A stretch of DNA of 64,000 nucleotides, taken from the NCBI GenBank assembly GCA_963995525.1, contig OZ023205.1, positions 44,591,204 through 44,655,203 on the forward strand, read 5' to 3'. Shown here piece by piece: positions 1 through 11,100 of the stretch (position 1 is the first letter of the stretch; each line of letters opens with the position of its first letter). The notes beneath the pieces were generated by a model. That model saw only the letters and a program-made list of their open reading frames with translations, did no database searches and was not told the DNA's origin. The stretch comes from Escarpia spicata. Taxonomy: Eukaryota > Annelida > Polychaeta > Sabellida > Siboglinidae. The translations under genes were made by a program, and so were the position numbers.

Positions 1-130
1 ACGGGCAAACAACCTCCTGAAATTCCTCAAGGATTACGAGAATGTGCAGTCCACGCACTTTCTGTGTGATGCACTGACCCTGTTGTCCGTCTCAACTTGA
101 AGTTCCAGGAGCATAAGCTCACTCGTGGTA

Positions 131-296
131 TGTGTAACAATATAACTTAATGACGTCTCCCCAGAAAGTAGAATAACAGGCCGCTCCCTGGTTGCAGCAG
201 CCCCGTTTAATAAAGTTGGTTTAGTAGAACTATCGTCTCTGTTCTGCCTGAATATCCTAACGTCTATACAGTGAGGCCTGAGCAAATGTTGTAACA
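131..296 (+). repeat. Putative 5' LTR remnant of Gypsy element 1
   Basis: The segment begins TGTAACAATATAAC and ends TTGTAACA, a TG...CA layout, directly before a primer-binding-site-like sequence. An AATAAA lies near the middle. No matching 3' copy was found after 4.4 kb, so the left boundary is a guess from the TG/CA rule. The first 130 bases show nothing recognisable. Confidence 0.35.
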
Positions 297-312
297 TGGT
301 GGCGTCGGTGAG
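297..312 (+). other. Primer-binding-site-like sequence of Gypsy element 1
   Basis: TGGTGGCGTCGGTGAG follows the proposed LTR end. The second Gypsy element in this window has the closely similar TGGTGGCAGCGGGG at the equivalent place (31276), which supports the reading. The tRNA primer was not identified. Confidence 0.45.
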
Positions 313-406
313 ATATCGAAGGTAACTGAATATGGCAAGGCAGTCCTGTCAAAAGTGACATTTGTGTTAAAGAGTGAACTATGGCTGACGATAATTCAAC
401 TGTAAC

Positions 407-1372
407 GTGGGCGCTGTCGGGGCACCTGCTGTGGCTGCTCCAAATGTCGATGACCCTCAGTCTCAGAATCACATCTATGTGAACTTGCCCAGTGGCTCGC
501 CTCCACTTGCATTGAAACTGGAAACCAATCAGGTCGATAACTGGAAGTTGTGGAAACAAATGTGGGAAAACTATCTAATCGTGTCTGGACTAGACACTAA
601 GCCAGACAGATATATGACGGCACTTTTTCTACACTGTATTGGGAAAGATGCACTACGCGTCTTCAATAGTATCGATTTGACGGAAGAAAAACGGGTCAAG
701 CCTGCTTATATCATCAGAAAATTTGACGAACATATCTTGGGCGATATAAAAGAATTCTTTGAAAGGTATAAGTTTAACACCCGAAATCAGGAAAACGAGT
801 CGTTTGAACAATTCTACTCAGTGTTGAAAAATCTAGCAAAAACCTGGTTTTGCAATTGTATGCGAGACACGCTGATTGTTGAGAGGTTAATCCTTGGTGT
901 AAGGAGTGACAAAATCCGCAACAAACTCATTTTACAATCGCAACTTGATCTACCCAGAGCAGTAGACATCTGCCGGTGCATGCAAGAGGCTGAAGAACTA
1001 TGCAAAATTCTGAATAAAATAGAAGCAGTGAACAGGGTCGACACCAGATACAGACGCTACACTGCCAAGTCGACATTCGGTGGAAGAAAATCTGCTAGTC
1101 AACGAAAATACAAATTCTGCTACAAAACGCACCCCATGAAGAAAGAACTCTGCCCTGCATGGGGCAAGACGTGTGATGCGTGTAGGGGTCGAAACCATTC
1201 AGAGGCTCCGTGCAATGCCCTAAGACTGTTCACAGTGTACAAGATGGGTCAGACTCGGATAGCTCCGGTGCTAGCTTTGGCGATATCAGCTGCGTCACTG
1301 CCGATGTGCACGCACTCTCCTCACAAGATGGTCCCATTTTGTGCAACTTGCTGGTCGAACAGCAGTCAGTGA
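407..1372 (+). pseudogene. gag: Gag of Gypsy element 1
   Basis: Gag packages the element RNA into particles. This 321-codon frame has the alpha-helical gag body (residues about 45-200), a basic linker, then a nucleocapsid tail with C/H residues. The knuckle region (about residues 235-270) reads KELCPAWGKTC followed by CDACRGRNHSEAPC, the second a C-X2-C-X4-H-X4-C knuckle. The first knuckle has lost a Cys: FCYKTH stands where two Cys are usual. An ATG at 381 opens a short peptide in another frame whose start looks gag-like, so a frameshift near 400 probably removed the true N-terminus. The frame runs into the protease region, where the coding frame changes. Confidence 0.8.
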
Positions 1373-1671
1373 AGATGCAAGTTGACTGTGGTTCAACTGT
1401 CAGCATATAGCCCAAGAAGTACGTCGAGGATAAAGATATCCGCCCAGAACCAATCACTCTGAAGATGTGGAACAATGTGAAGAATGAAGCTCTCGGCAAG
1501 TGCCGAGCTAAAGACGTAAATCCTGCTACAGGAGACAAGTTCAAAGTGGACTATGTCATAGTGGATCATGACAAACTAACACCACTACTCAGCCGTAAAG
1601 CTGCTGAATGCATGAAGCTCATCACGGTGAACTACGAGAACTTTGAAACTGTATCTTCAGTCTCCAGCTGA
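1210..1671 (+). pseudogene. pro: Aspartic protease region of Gypsy element 1
   Basis: The retroviral-type aspartic protease cuts Gag-Pol. The active-site segment is VDCGSTVSI (codons near 1380-1405). A Cys at the second active-site position is tolerated in many Gypsy families. A TAG stop follows at once (1408-1410), and the same frame reopens to 1671 with the flap and C-terminal half (ending SRKAAECMKLITVNYENF). A second stop separates it from the reverse transcriptase. The short open stretch 1465-1671 is part of this domain, not a separate gene. Confidence 0.65.
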
Positions 1672-1672
1672 A

Positions 1673-2629
1673 GAGTTGCTCAAATTCCATGCACTGAAGA
1701 CTATCCTGAAGTGTTCGACGGTAAACTTGGCTCGCTTCCTGGTGGGAAAATTCGTCTCGTCCTGGAACGAAATGCTGAACCGGTTGTGAGACCACCTAGT
1801 ACCCTACCAGAATCACTGAACAGTCCCGTGAAAGATGAGCTAGACCGACTAGAACACACTGGTGTCATAGTCAAAGTGGACCAACCCACTAATTGGGTGA
1901 ACCAAATGTATGTAGCCAAGAAACGTTCTGGAGCTGTCAGGATCTGCACTGATCCTAGACCTCTCAACCTAGCCCTAAAGCGTGAACACTACAAGCTTCC
2001 TGTGCTGGACGACATTCTACCGAAGCTTGTGAACTCCAAGAAATTTGCTGTGTGTGACTTGCAACAAGGATATCTACACTGCGAACTGGATGAAGAATCT
2101 AGCCTAGTGACTACTTTCGCAACACCGTTTGGACGGTATCGGCTTGAAAGGCAGCAGTGAAATTTTCCAAAAGCGTCTGCAACAAGCACTGGAAGGGTTG
2201 GAGAATGTTCACTGTGTTGCTGATGATATTATCATCCATGGATATGATGACTCTGATCTCTGGGTCAAGATCCAGAAGCTGCTTCAAAGATGCAAGGAAC
2301 ATGGGATCAAACTGAACCGTGAGAAATGTCGCTTCATTGAGAATGAAATCCAGTTCTTAGGCCATGTTGTCACAGGTGATGGTCTGAAACCTGAACCATC
2401 CAAGGTCGAAGCTGTTCTGAAGATGAAGAGTCCGTGTGATAGGGAAGCTGTGGAGAGGCTAAGAGGTACAGTAACTTATCTGGCAAGATTTGTACCCAAG
2501 TTGACCGATGTATTCCGTCCCATTGCTGCTCTTGTACGACGAGATGTTGCCTGGATGTGGGGAGATGCTCTGAAGAAAGCTTTCCCAACACTGAAACAAC
2601 TCGTGACTGAGGCACCCACTCTGGCTTAA
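1673..2629 (+). pseudogene. pol: Reverse transcriptase domain of Gypsy element 1
   Basis: The RNA-dependent DNA polymerase domain is split over two frames. The first part (1711-2160) has the polymerase entry segment, the RICTDPRPLNLALK motif and the first catalytic region FAVCDLQQGYLHCELDEESS. A frameshift near 2140 deletes or scrambles the following loop. The second frame (2129-2629) resumes at GLKGSSEIFQKRLQQAL and carries the catalytic box as VADDIIIHG, then FLGHVV and the thumb. The usual aromatic before ADD is Val here. The frame ends at a TAA at 2627, inside the connection to RNase H. Assignment to Ty3/Gypsy is secure, activity is excluded. Confidence 0.9.
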
Positions 2630-3160
2630 TTTGACGCGAGTAAGCAACTGGTCATTCAGTGTGATGCTAGCAACTATGGCCTGGGATATGCACTACTTCA
2701 GGAAGGAAGACCAATTGCTTACGCCAGTCGTGCTTTGACTGACACAGAGACCAGATATGTCATTATAGAGACAGAGATGCTGGTTGTCGTCTTTGCTCTT
2801 GAGAAGTGGCATTAGTTCATCCATGGTCGCCCCATCCTTGTCTACAGTGACCACAAGCCACTTGAGGCAATAACAAAGAAACCTCTGGATAGAGCACCCA
2901 AACGTCTACAGGGCATGCTCCTACGTGCACTTGCGTATGGCATTGATGTCAAGTACCTGGAAGGCAAGAAGATGTCTTTCGCTGACACCCTGTCACGTGC
3001 CTTCCTGCCAGCTGGACAGAAACAACCGACCACTGAGTTCGAAGCTATCCACGTTGTGAACTATCTATCCATGAGAGAAGATGTTGTCCAGGACATTCGT
3101 AATGCCACCGAGCAAGATGCCAATCTACAAGTGCTGACAGCTGGCCCGAGAAACCAGATG
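2630..3160 (+). pseudogene. RNase H domain and linker of Gypsy element 1
   Basis: RNase H removes template RNA during reverse transcription. The frame continues from the reverse transcriptase through a TAA at 2627. It shows QCDASNYGLG (catalytic Asp), the ETEML segment (catalytic Glu) and YSDHKPL (catalytic Asp), then the linker ending ADTLSRAFLP. A TAG at about 2813 interrupts it where the family normally has an aromatic after EKWH. The linker (about 3020-3150) precedes a frameshift into the integrase frame. Confidence 0.85.
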
Positions 3161-3956
3161 TGCCGCCACCTGCTGTGCCTTACTACTACTTCAGAGATGA
3201 GTTGGCCGTCACTGATGGATTGGTGTTCCGCGGCGAAAGACTTGTGATTCCACAATCAATGAAATCACAAATTAAGAAGAATGTTCACCTAGGCCACGTT
3301 GGCATTGGAGGATGCCTAAGAGCAAGGGAGTTGGTGTACGTGCCTGCCATGAATGCAGATATCAAAGAGTACATCCAAACGTGTGAAGCCTGTGGAGGGT
3401 TCGAACGTTCTCAGACTAAGGAAACTGTGATGAGCCATGAAGTGCCGGACCGTCCATGGCAGAAGGTCGGTGTCGACCTGTTCTCTTACCAAGGAAAGGA
3501 CTACCTAGTGACCACTGACTACAGATCAAACTTCTGGGAAATAGACTACCTACCAACCACTGACTCCAAGGCAGTAATCACAAAGCTCACTTTGCTAGGA
3601 TGGGAATCCAGGACACTGTAGTTACTGACAATGGTCCACAGCTGGTGTCAGACGAGTTCGCTCATTTCAGTAAGAAATGGGGATTCGAACATGTGACGAC
3701 ATCTCCACACCACAGTCGCTCAAACGGCAAGGTGGAATCATCGGTGAAAGCTGCAAAGAAGATGATCAAGAAAGCACAATGCGCTGGTGATGACCAATAT
3801 TTAGCACTGCTGAATATCCGCAACACCCCAACTCAAGGAATGGACAGTAGTCCTGCACAGAAGCTACTAGGTAGGCGGACGAAAACAATTCTTCCAATTG
3901 CTCAAGTCTTCTGGAGTCGCGGTCGTCTGTGCAGCAACATGAAACAGATATGCTGA
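3160..3956 (+). pseudogene. int: Integrase of Gypsy element 1
   Basis: Integrase inserts the cDNA into the host chromosome. The N-terminal H2C2 zinc domain is complete (HLGHVGIGGC ... CEACGGF). The catalytic core shows the first Asp in VGVDLFS, the second in VVTDNGPQ and the Glu in GKVESSVK, so all D,D,E residues are present. A frameshift at about 3590-3600 separates the first Asp from the other two, and a TGA at 3954 ends the second frame. The residues are conserved but the gene cannot be read through. Confidence 0.9.
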
Positions 3957-3986
3957 AAAGGACACAATGCCGCCAAGCCAAGTACT

Positions 3987-4432
3987 ATGACAAATCTGCT
4001 ACAGATCTCCCTCCCACATCTGCATCAAGGTGATACAGTCCGAAACAAGCCGTTCAAGCTTGGAGACAAGTCATGGAAGAAAGTGATGGTGGTGAGACGA
4101 CTGGATGAAAGGTCCTATGAAGTTGAAGATAGTGAGGGAACAGTGTACAGGCTCAACCGTGTACACATAAGAAGAACAAACGAAACACCATCTCATGTGT
4201 TGGTTGAGGAGTCCATGGATATCCCATCCCAAGATGATCCTCTAATCACTCCAGTTGACCCAATTCGGGCCAACACACCAGTTGAAATTCAGCCGAACAC
4301 ACCGGTTGAACAATAACACCAGAGTGACCAGACAGAACCACACTCTCCGATACGTCCAGCGGGACCCAGGAAGTCCGAGAGAATCAACAGGTCCAAGCTA
4401 CCCAGCAAATACAAGGACTATGTTGTATCTAA
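3987..4432 (+). pseudogene. C-terminal extension of Gypsy element 1 polyprotein
   Basis: The open stretch after the integrase core encodes a GPY/F-like or SH3-like tail (FKLGDKSWKKVMVVRRLDE, VYRLNRVHIRR). It then has a Pro/Thr-rich linker with a direct repeat of RANTPVEIQ and QPNTPVEQ. After the TAA at about 4314 a different frame to 4432 still reads as the basic, Arg/Lys-rich polyprotein end. Gypsy polyproteins often end this way. It is inactive here because of the upstream breaks. Confidence 0.6.
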
Positions 4433-4957
4433 ATGAACATTTGATGATACTTACATGAACATTTATGACTACAAACCTGATTGATGCACACACGCAAGTG
4501 TGTTGACTTGTGGATGTTCCATCCTAATCCATATGTTCATGTTTGCCATGTTCGTATGAGCATGACATGTTGGCTGGTGCTATTCTCATAATTGAGCGTT
4601 TGCATGTTGACCATGCCATTTTGGCTTTAGCATGACATCAGGAGTGTTGTTACTGTAGTGAAGTAGAGTGTGTTATGTAGTGTTTAGTGTTGGCTGGAAC
4701 GTTTCGTGATTCAGTTATGTTGCATTCAGGTTTTGGCAATTTTATTTTATTTATATCACTACGAAACACTGATGCTGATCCATAGACGTAATGAGTTGGT
4801 TACAAACTACGATGGCTTGCGGGTATGACAGATGCTGTGCCTGTGGCCGCAACGGAAGATTCGCCCAGCAGAGTCCGACAGGCGAACCATGCTTCCGACG
4901 TTTAGAAGATGGTAGGGTCTGTTTAAGTTCACACACTTTTTAAAAGTTATTTATTTT
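4433..4957. other. No gene recognised; expected position of missing 3' LTR
   Basis: The 3' LTR of Gypsy element 1 would be expected here. I found no copy of the 131-296 sequence. There are several ATG-rich repeats of the form ATGTTCATG and AGCATGACAT (4440-4640) but no coding signal. The short minus-strand open frame at 4751-4936 resembles nothing known. Confidence 0.5.
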
Positions 4958-5020
4958 CAAACGGTTCTTTTCAGAGCCAACCACATTCTCACAAGAGTAT
5001 TAGCTATGTCGGTATTGATG
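4958..5020 (+). repeat. Dispersed repeat H, copy 1 (contains histone-type stem-loop)
   Basis: The segment from the AACGG before the stem-loop to AGAGTATTAGCTATGT is shared with 19923-19990. Matching stretches include CAGAGCCAACCACATTCTCA and GAGTATTAGCTATGT. It is a two-copy repeat within the window. Confidence 0.7.
4963..4978 (+). promoter_or_regulatory. Histone mRNA 3' stem-loop-like sequence
   Basis: GGTTCTTTTCAGAGCC can form the 6-bp stem and 4-nt loop of metazoan replication-dependent histone 3' ends (GGYYCT, loop TTTC, AGAGCC, allowing one G-U pair). It is followed by ACCACA and, about 15 nt later, by CAAGAGTA, which resembles a purine-rich U7 snRNA target. No histone coding sequence precedes it in any frame. 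It is probably a detached histone 3' UTR carried by a repeat. Confidence 0.55.
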
Positions 5021-7140
5021 CAAAGTGTCTCTATGTTACACAGTCACTGATACTACGGAAACAGATAGCAACAATCTATGATTTAGTGAAGCACGAATTT
5101 AAGTACTACAGTACAGAAAAAGATTGCAACTGTCTATGATTTGGTAAAATATAACTGTGGTGTATTGATTTTGTTAAGAGTTAAATGTCTGCATGTTATA
5201 TGGTTTGAAATTATTCTTATTTAATCAATAAAGTCGACACCGTATGTGCATTTATGAAATTTTATTCAGACATATTTTTCATACCGCAAGATGCAATGTC
5301 GCACACTCACGAAAACGTTTATTTGAGTGTCTTACCCTTCCATCACATATATTTTTCTTGTCAGATACCTGATAGCCGTCAGTTTGCCTAATTTACTACG
5401 CATCCTTACGCAGATACCCGTCAGTTTGACGGATTTAGCAGATAAGTTCCTATTTTATAATGTCCTATCTTTTAACGTAGGATTTAGCTCCTACGTTTTA
5501 ACATGGAACAAAATACCCGGATGTTCTTCCAACACACAGACCATTCGTTACCGCTTTGATGATAGCAGGCTTTCAATATAGTTCTTGCAAATGACGGCTA
5601 ACCAAATTACTCCCAATTTGACCAATTGTCTGTTTGACTGGTTTAGTAGAGACGTTTTAATTGTTTAACCATTATAAGTTATACGTAGGTTTATTGGGGT
5701 CAATCGTATGTGTAATGACCTATTCCATGACATGAATAATCTATTTCATAACATCTACGACTTATTTTTACACTTCACCACATAAAAGGCACGAATTACG
5801 CACTACCGTACGGAAATAGAATCAAGGATCTAATTCTAAGATGGTCGCCCTATTTAAGGTCCTAAGGCTTTAAGCTATTACATCGTCCTATATGTATTCT
5901 ACATTCCGTATGCATTACTTCAGGTAAATAGGCATCCGCTGAATTTATAATGCCAGACCTGCCTACCCCAAAAACTTCCTGTCAGTAATCCATCTTCCCG
6001 TTTACACTGATTTTCAGGAATATAGGCCTGCTGTCAGTAATGAAACATAATTATCTCTAATAAACTATGAGGTGTTTTGAAGTGTTCATTTAACAAGGTA
6101 AGGTAGATGTTCATAACCAGCCATTGGTAGAAATCAAAGGTGAACAAACGTAACTGTAATACAAATGCGTCTACACACATTCTAATTCTGATGTCATGTA
6201 AATTTCAAAAACAGCATGTTGACTACAAAACCAAATTATAACAATGCGTCACTGTCTATTTGTGGTGTCATTAGGATTAATATTAGCAGCCGGTATATAT
6301 AGGGCCAGGCTATAGACTACACAGTATAGTAGCTTGACTAGATCAAAGTCTCAATTTGGGATGTAAAAGAACCACTGAGGACGACAAGCACCCTGGCTGT
6401 GACCACCCTCAGTGCCAGCCTAGAAAGGTCGAGCTGGCAATAATGTTCTGAAAAAGGCTGACTAGTTGAATGAGACCTCATACGATCATAACATTGTAAC
6501 CACAACATATACAGACTGGTCAGTTAATAGAACGTTGCCGAGTGCTGGAAACAACTAGAACTAGAAAGTCAAAGACAAACACAAAGTCGTGCCGGGGACG
6601 GCAAAACCATTACGTTACGCTAGTCCTCGACCGACATCGTCTAATCTACTCAACTCAAGTATATACACCTATCCCTGTAAATGATAGACTAGACTCAACA
6701 AATACACTAACTTAGTCTTAGTACAGTCAGTTGGCCTGACACTACAACGTAATCAGTACCTGCAATTATCTCGGCCACCATATCAAGTGAAATAGGAAAA
6801 ACAATTTCGCGTATACGACAGCATGTCAAGCCGACCCCCTTCCTTAAACTTGACAATACGGGCCATGTTTGCGTGCATGCTGTTATAAACGTTTGCAGCA
6901 TACGTTTCTTCTTGGCTGGTAGTGGTGCCATTTCGATCCCCGCCATCATTTCGTGCAGCGTGAGTCATGAATTCTTCTTGTTTGAGCGCCATGAGCGCGG
7001 ATATTGCGAATTTATCGTAACCAAAGAATACGTAATATTTTCATTCCTCTCCGTAATACCGTAATTTGAGGTGTATTTCCGGAATGATTCCGGACAATCC
7101 GGAATGATAGGCAGGTCTGTAATGCTTTTATTATAAATTA
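5021..7140. other. Intergenic, AT-rich, no gene recognised
   Basis: Apart from the repeat at 5464-5610 (listed separately) this stretch has only short scattered frames and no domain I recognise. A TATATATAGGG-like sequence at 6294 could be promoter-like but nothing coding follows. Weak ORFs at 6707-6992 on the minus strand lack family features. Confidence 0.5.
5464..5610 (+). repeat. Dispersed repeat P, copy 1, with two CTATC-TTTTAACATGG motifs
   Basis: Two copies of the CCTATCTTTTAACATGG-type motif (5464 and 5490) lead into AAATACCCGGATGTTC, then ACACACAGACCATTCGTTA, a GATAGCAGG block and a GCTAACCAAATTACT block. The same order recurs at 11629-11760, and parts recur at 12055, 17557, 20091 and 20318. 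It is an interspersed repeat family, probably mobile-element derived. Confidence 0.75.
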
Positions 7141-7215
7141 TATTTTATTATAACACCACATTTTAGACACATTGTCATCAACCATACAAGGGCTCGGTCC
7201 CTTGGCGGAGCCTCG
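7141..7215 (+). repeat. Dispersed repeat T, copy 1
   Basis: The sequence TTATAACACCACATTTTAGA through the CATACAAGGGCTC block recurs at about 20028-20075 with few differences. In both places it lies upstream of CTATC-type minisatellite motifs, so it is probably part of the same composite repeat. Confidence 0.65.
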
Positions 7216-7284
7216 TCCTACCGGCCAACCAGTCTCGTGTGTGACAGGTTCAAATGCTGTTCGGTATATTTTGCTTCATACGAG

Positions 7285-7406
7285 CCTATCTTTTAACATG
7301 GCGAAAATTTCCTTATCTTTTAACATGGGGAAAATGTCACTATCTTTTAACATGGAGAAATTTCCCTATATTTTAAGATGGGATTTAGTTGCTATCTTTT
7401 AACATG
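7285..7406 (+). repeat. CTATC minisatellite cluster 1 (26-27 bp unit)
   Basis: Five motifs of the form CTATCTTTTAACATGG start at about 7285, 7312, 7339, 7365 and 7391, that is every 26-27 bp, with GGAAAATTTC-like spacers. A sixth isolated copy is at 7551. The last array unit is preceded by GGATTTAG, as at other loci. Confidence 0.85.
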
Positions 7407-7429
7407 ACATTTTCCAGGTCAGTGGGGTG

Positions 7430-9270
7430 TCTTATTAGGCAAATGAAACTATATCATTTATCAAAATAAGGTAATTTATGCAAATGAGCTCGCCTCATTT
7501 GCATAATCATTTTCTTGGCGCGGAGCAAGGAACAAACCGGAACTACTTTCCATATCTTTTAACATGGGATTGGCCTTGCTCTTCCTCTGCGCCGCGCAAG
7601 TCATGCGCGCTGAAGACGCGATATACTACTTATCTTGTATAGCTGTCACACACTGATGATAACAGTAGCTGCAGCTCATTCGGAAAATACACAGCACAGT
7701 TGCCTTTTAACCCAGTTACATCCACAGTAGCCAAATTTGCTCGGTCTATGATGACGGACAACAGGGATGATTGTAAGCATGCACCTCCGTAACACAAGTG
7801 AATAAGGCTTTTCCAAGAAAAGAACTTGACATATATAAGGTTAGCATAACCCAGATGAAGTTTCACAAAGGAGAGAGGAGCAGAATGTATGTAATAACAT
7901 CCTGTCAACTCGTTCAAATGAGAGCACATGACACAACTGCCAATCTGGATATCCTTTGGACGACCTCTCTCCTGCTCCAATCACCAAGGCCTGCAAGATC
8001 GGAATTATGTAGTATATTCAAAAAGGCCTACATGATCTGGAATGACGTATCATGTTCATCACGGACACTATCCTCGCACATCTTTCACCATCTTTTTGCC
8101 AATGATTGACTTGAATCCGAGTGATGCCACATGCATTTATTCAACACTGTTTTAGGGGCAATAGGACTGTTTATGGCAGGATGAGGTCTTTCAGAGATTT
8201 AGGATCTGGTATATGCTTCAAAAGCAATAGATCAAATCTTGACAGGCATGGCTATTTTGTCATGGTCAACATGGGTATGCTAAAGATAAAAAAAAAAATT
8301 AAACTGAAGGATTTTGTTTATCTGTAGAGCATTTCACCAGGGTTCATACACTTGGACAACTATAAAATTCCATGCCATTTCCATGTTTCCTTAACAAAAT
8401 CCATGCTAAAATCGACTTACACTTGAGCACGATATATGCAAATAACATGCTTTTGAAGCTTAATTATAATAATTACACAGCCATCCATTGAACAAACCAA
8501 ATACAGCAGTTGTTGTTAGTTGTTTTAAAATTAATTCCCAGAGTGGTGCCCTCTGGAGGACAGGGGTTCACCACTCACTGATTCCCCGGGAGATATACCC
8601 TAGAAAAGTATAGTCTTTGATGAGAATGATGCCAAAGGTAAACCCAGCATCAAATCTTTCCCTGCCATTGTTGAGTATGGAATGACTAATGACAGCAATT
8701 ATATGTGATGCTCCCCACACCAGCAACCCTTAGAGTGAGAAAAGAGTATTTACATTTATTTATATATTACGGTGCCTAGAAAATAGTCACATATTTTTTA
8801 CTCGGAACCGGTTGCTAACATGTAATTTATCGCTGTATGTGAATGGCTGAATTGAATAACAGAAGCCATCAGCAATGTTACACACTGCAAGGTATCAGAG
8901 CAAAATTACTCCATCACCAGAGGCCAAGCACTAAGACTCACTGTGCCTTGCTGTTTAAGGCATAGCTCCATTGGGAATGCATCGATACGGTACGTGCCAG
9001 TTGACTCAAAAGCAAATACCATAATGAAAAGTAACTATACTCTCAGGCTGAAAATACTTATTCTGATTTCTCTGCCAGAGCTGTCAATGTGTTTTGGCCC
9101 AGCTCCTCATTAAGTCAATTAGATTCTTGCCCTGAATGAGGCAAAGCACTCTGCAGTCCGCACGTGTGTGCATTCTACTCTGCAGTCCGTGCTTCTGAAT
9201 TTTTTACTGTACAGTCCGTGATCTTTCGGCACGCCCACGTGACTTTTCGGCACATTTACTAACTAGCGTG
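7430..9270. other. Intergenic, no gene recognised
   Basis: Open frames on both strands around 7630-8109 are short, overlap each other and show no conserved domain. The rest is AT-rich. A small TATTT/TTTAT-rich stretch lies at 8745-8770. I see no RNA gene or complete mobile element. Confidence 0.45.
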
Positions 9271-9323
9271 GTGTTTTGTCAATCGGACCGTCGTATCACG
9301 ACGACAGCACGGCTAACATCATC

Positions 9324-10848
9324 ATGTTGAAGACACCCTACTACCGACCTCGCAATGCGGCAGACTCGGGCGAGCCAACGAGCCGACCCATCATCCCGGT
9401 GATCAACCACCCATCCGGGCCGTCGGAACCAGAGGTCGTGGACGTAGTGAACGTCCCAACTCTAGACTCAACGGTAAGTCCCGACCCTGTTATCGAGGTA
9501 AGAGGTTTCTTTATCGACAAAGTACGCAAGCATACTCCCTTCTACATCGGGTGCAGATACTGCAAGAAGCGTATGACTGTCGACGATGCGGGACATTTGT
9601 AATGCGAACGACACGGTTATGTTGTCTCTGACACGTATATCATGGTTCGAACGGCCGCTACCGATGAGGAGGCCCTGCCACCAGCAAGATCATTACCGCC
9701 TTCCCTGGCTCCATTCACCTGCACACTATGTAAGGTACCTTTCACACGGAAATATAACTGGAAGAGGCACATCACTTGCGGATGTTGTCCCCGTGTGAGG
9801 AAGAGAACGGCCGAGGATGCCAAGTTCGAAGCGCTTGTGGTGAGTCATACTTTATATTGTTTTACTATATACTTTCATCTAAAATCTCGTCGCCTCTGTG
9901 TATGTTTAATTCCGCTAAAATGGCGTCCCTGTATTTGTTTACTTCCGTCAAAATGGCGTCCACGGTGTCTTTACTTCCGTAAAAACTTCGCCTCCTTTTA
10001 CTTTTTCCTATACGGTTAGACTCGTCTATTACCTGTTAACATCCGGATACACAGTATTCTGTCACGTCTTTGCTTCCGAGATTATGACCCCCCTACGTTG
10101 GCCTTCATATCAACATCTGGCAACGTCTTAACTCCCTATATGGGTGCGCCCACGGGTAATGTTTGTCGAAAATTTATCCTTATGATCATACAACTTGTCA
10201 CCTTATTTCCTATCACGTAACTTCTTATCATTGTTTCCTACCGGTCCTTGTATCACCGTACTCTAGCAACGGTGTACTATTATTGAAATATTCTTGCAGA
10301 ACTACATTGAAGGCCCGCTACCACCAAAGCGGCAACGAATGGTCTCTGTGTCGACAGAGACGATTAACGACAGCGGGACAGCATCGACACCAACTTACGT
10401 TCCAAACGACATCACAACTACCCACGCTGTCAAGGTCTCAACTTCTACCCATGGTACCAATATTGCAACTTCCGCTCCAGACTTTGCTGGTTCGAACTGT
10501 ACCATTGATTTCCCTGTGACTGAAATTAAGAAGACGCTTGCACGTCACATAGTATGTAGCATTTCAAGACGACAATGCCGTGGTTGCGAGTTAGACGATT
10601 CTAGGCAATTTCATCACGATTGTGTGTTATCTGATGTCATTCAAATTTGCATGCACTTTGACGAGGCTGTCGAGACCATTAATTCAGCTGCAATGGTGAA
10701 AGACTGTTTGGGTGTTTTGTTAGACGCAGGTGTGAAGCTATCCGACGTGACAGTCGAACAGTTATGTAATAGCAATACTTGGTTGCAAGAATCCATTTCG
10801 AAACAGTGGCGAAACACTATGAAACAAATGGTTCTGACAGTAATGTGA
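9324..10848 (+). CDS. Candidate two-exon gene with zinc-binding motifs (exons 9324-9839 and 10300-10848)
   Basis: Exon 1 starts at ATG 9324. A CTTGTG|GTGAGT donor at 9840 and a TATTCTTGCAG acceptor ending at 10299 join two frames in phase 0 (460-bp intron). Exon 1 has FYIGCRYCKKRM with a downstream CERH, a C-X2-C...C-X2-H zinc motif reminiscent of the zinc region of RPA1-type single-strand-binding proteins (inference). A second motif FTCTLCKVPFTRKYNWKRHI is C2H2-like with the last ligand Cys. Exon 2 holds a basic stretch PPKRQR (possible nuclear signal), a Ser/Thr-rich linker and a third CRGCELDD...HHDC cluster. A TAA at 9600-9602 interrupts exon 1 between the first zinc Cys pair and its CERH partner, so this copy is a pseudogene or that part is spliced out. 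The 3' end abuts a CR1/L2 tail. Function unknown. Confidence 0.45.
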
Positions 10849-10849
10849 A

Positions 10850-11100
10850 CTCCAGTGAACACAATCATTTATGTGTACCACGTGCAACGGGTCGCTGGGG
10901 TGATAGATCCTTTTGCGTGGTAGCCCCAACACTATGGAACTTGCTGCCGCAAAAGTTGACTGCAACAACAATGACAAACACTGATTTTAAATCAAACCTT
11001 AAGACTTACCTGTTTTCCCGAACATTCTGTACGGCGCCGTGAGCAACGATTGTTGGAACGGCGCAATATAAATGTCACGATTTTATTTAATGGAGGATGA
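10850..11100 (+). pseudogene. 3' end of a CR1/L2-type non-LTR retrotransposon (fragment A)
   Basis: The translation LCVPRATGRWGDRSFCVVAP, then a TLWNLLP segment and a FKSNLKTYLF segment, is the characteristic last block of the ORF2 protein in CR1/L2/Daphne-type elements. After the stop, a GGCGCAATATAAATG sequence resembles the short 3' UTR end of these elements. Only the extreme 3' end is present, as expected of 5'-truncated insertions. It directly follows the stop codon of the upstream gene candidate. Confidence 0.75.

Larger units (their letters stand above)
297..4432 (+). mobile_element. Gypsy (Ty3-like) LTR retrotransposon 1, degenerate
   Basis: The domains run in Gypsy order on the plus strand: gag with zinc knuckles, aspartic protease, reverse transcriptase, RNase H, integrase, C-terminal extension. 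Reading frames are broken by in-frame stops at about 1408, 1669, 2627, 2813 and 3955, and by frameshifts near 400, 2140, 3150 and 3590. It is therefore a dead copy. No 3' LTR is recognisable downstream, so that end was lost or has diverged. Confidence 0.9.

Noticed and set aside
7172..7260. Box-B-like GGTTCAAATGC near 7249, a possible polymerase III gene
   Set aside because: No box A at proper spacing and no cloverleaf.
7630..8109. Overlapping frames of over 100 codons on both strands
   Set aside because: No domain, no promoter or splice context, and mutual overlap. Likely chance.
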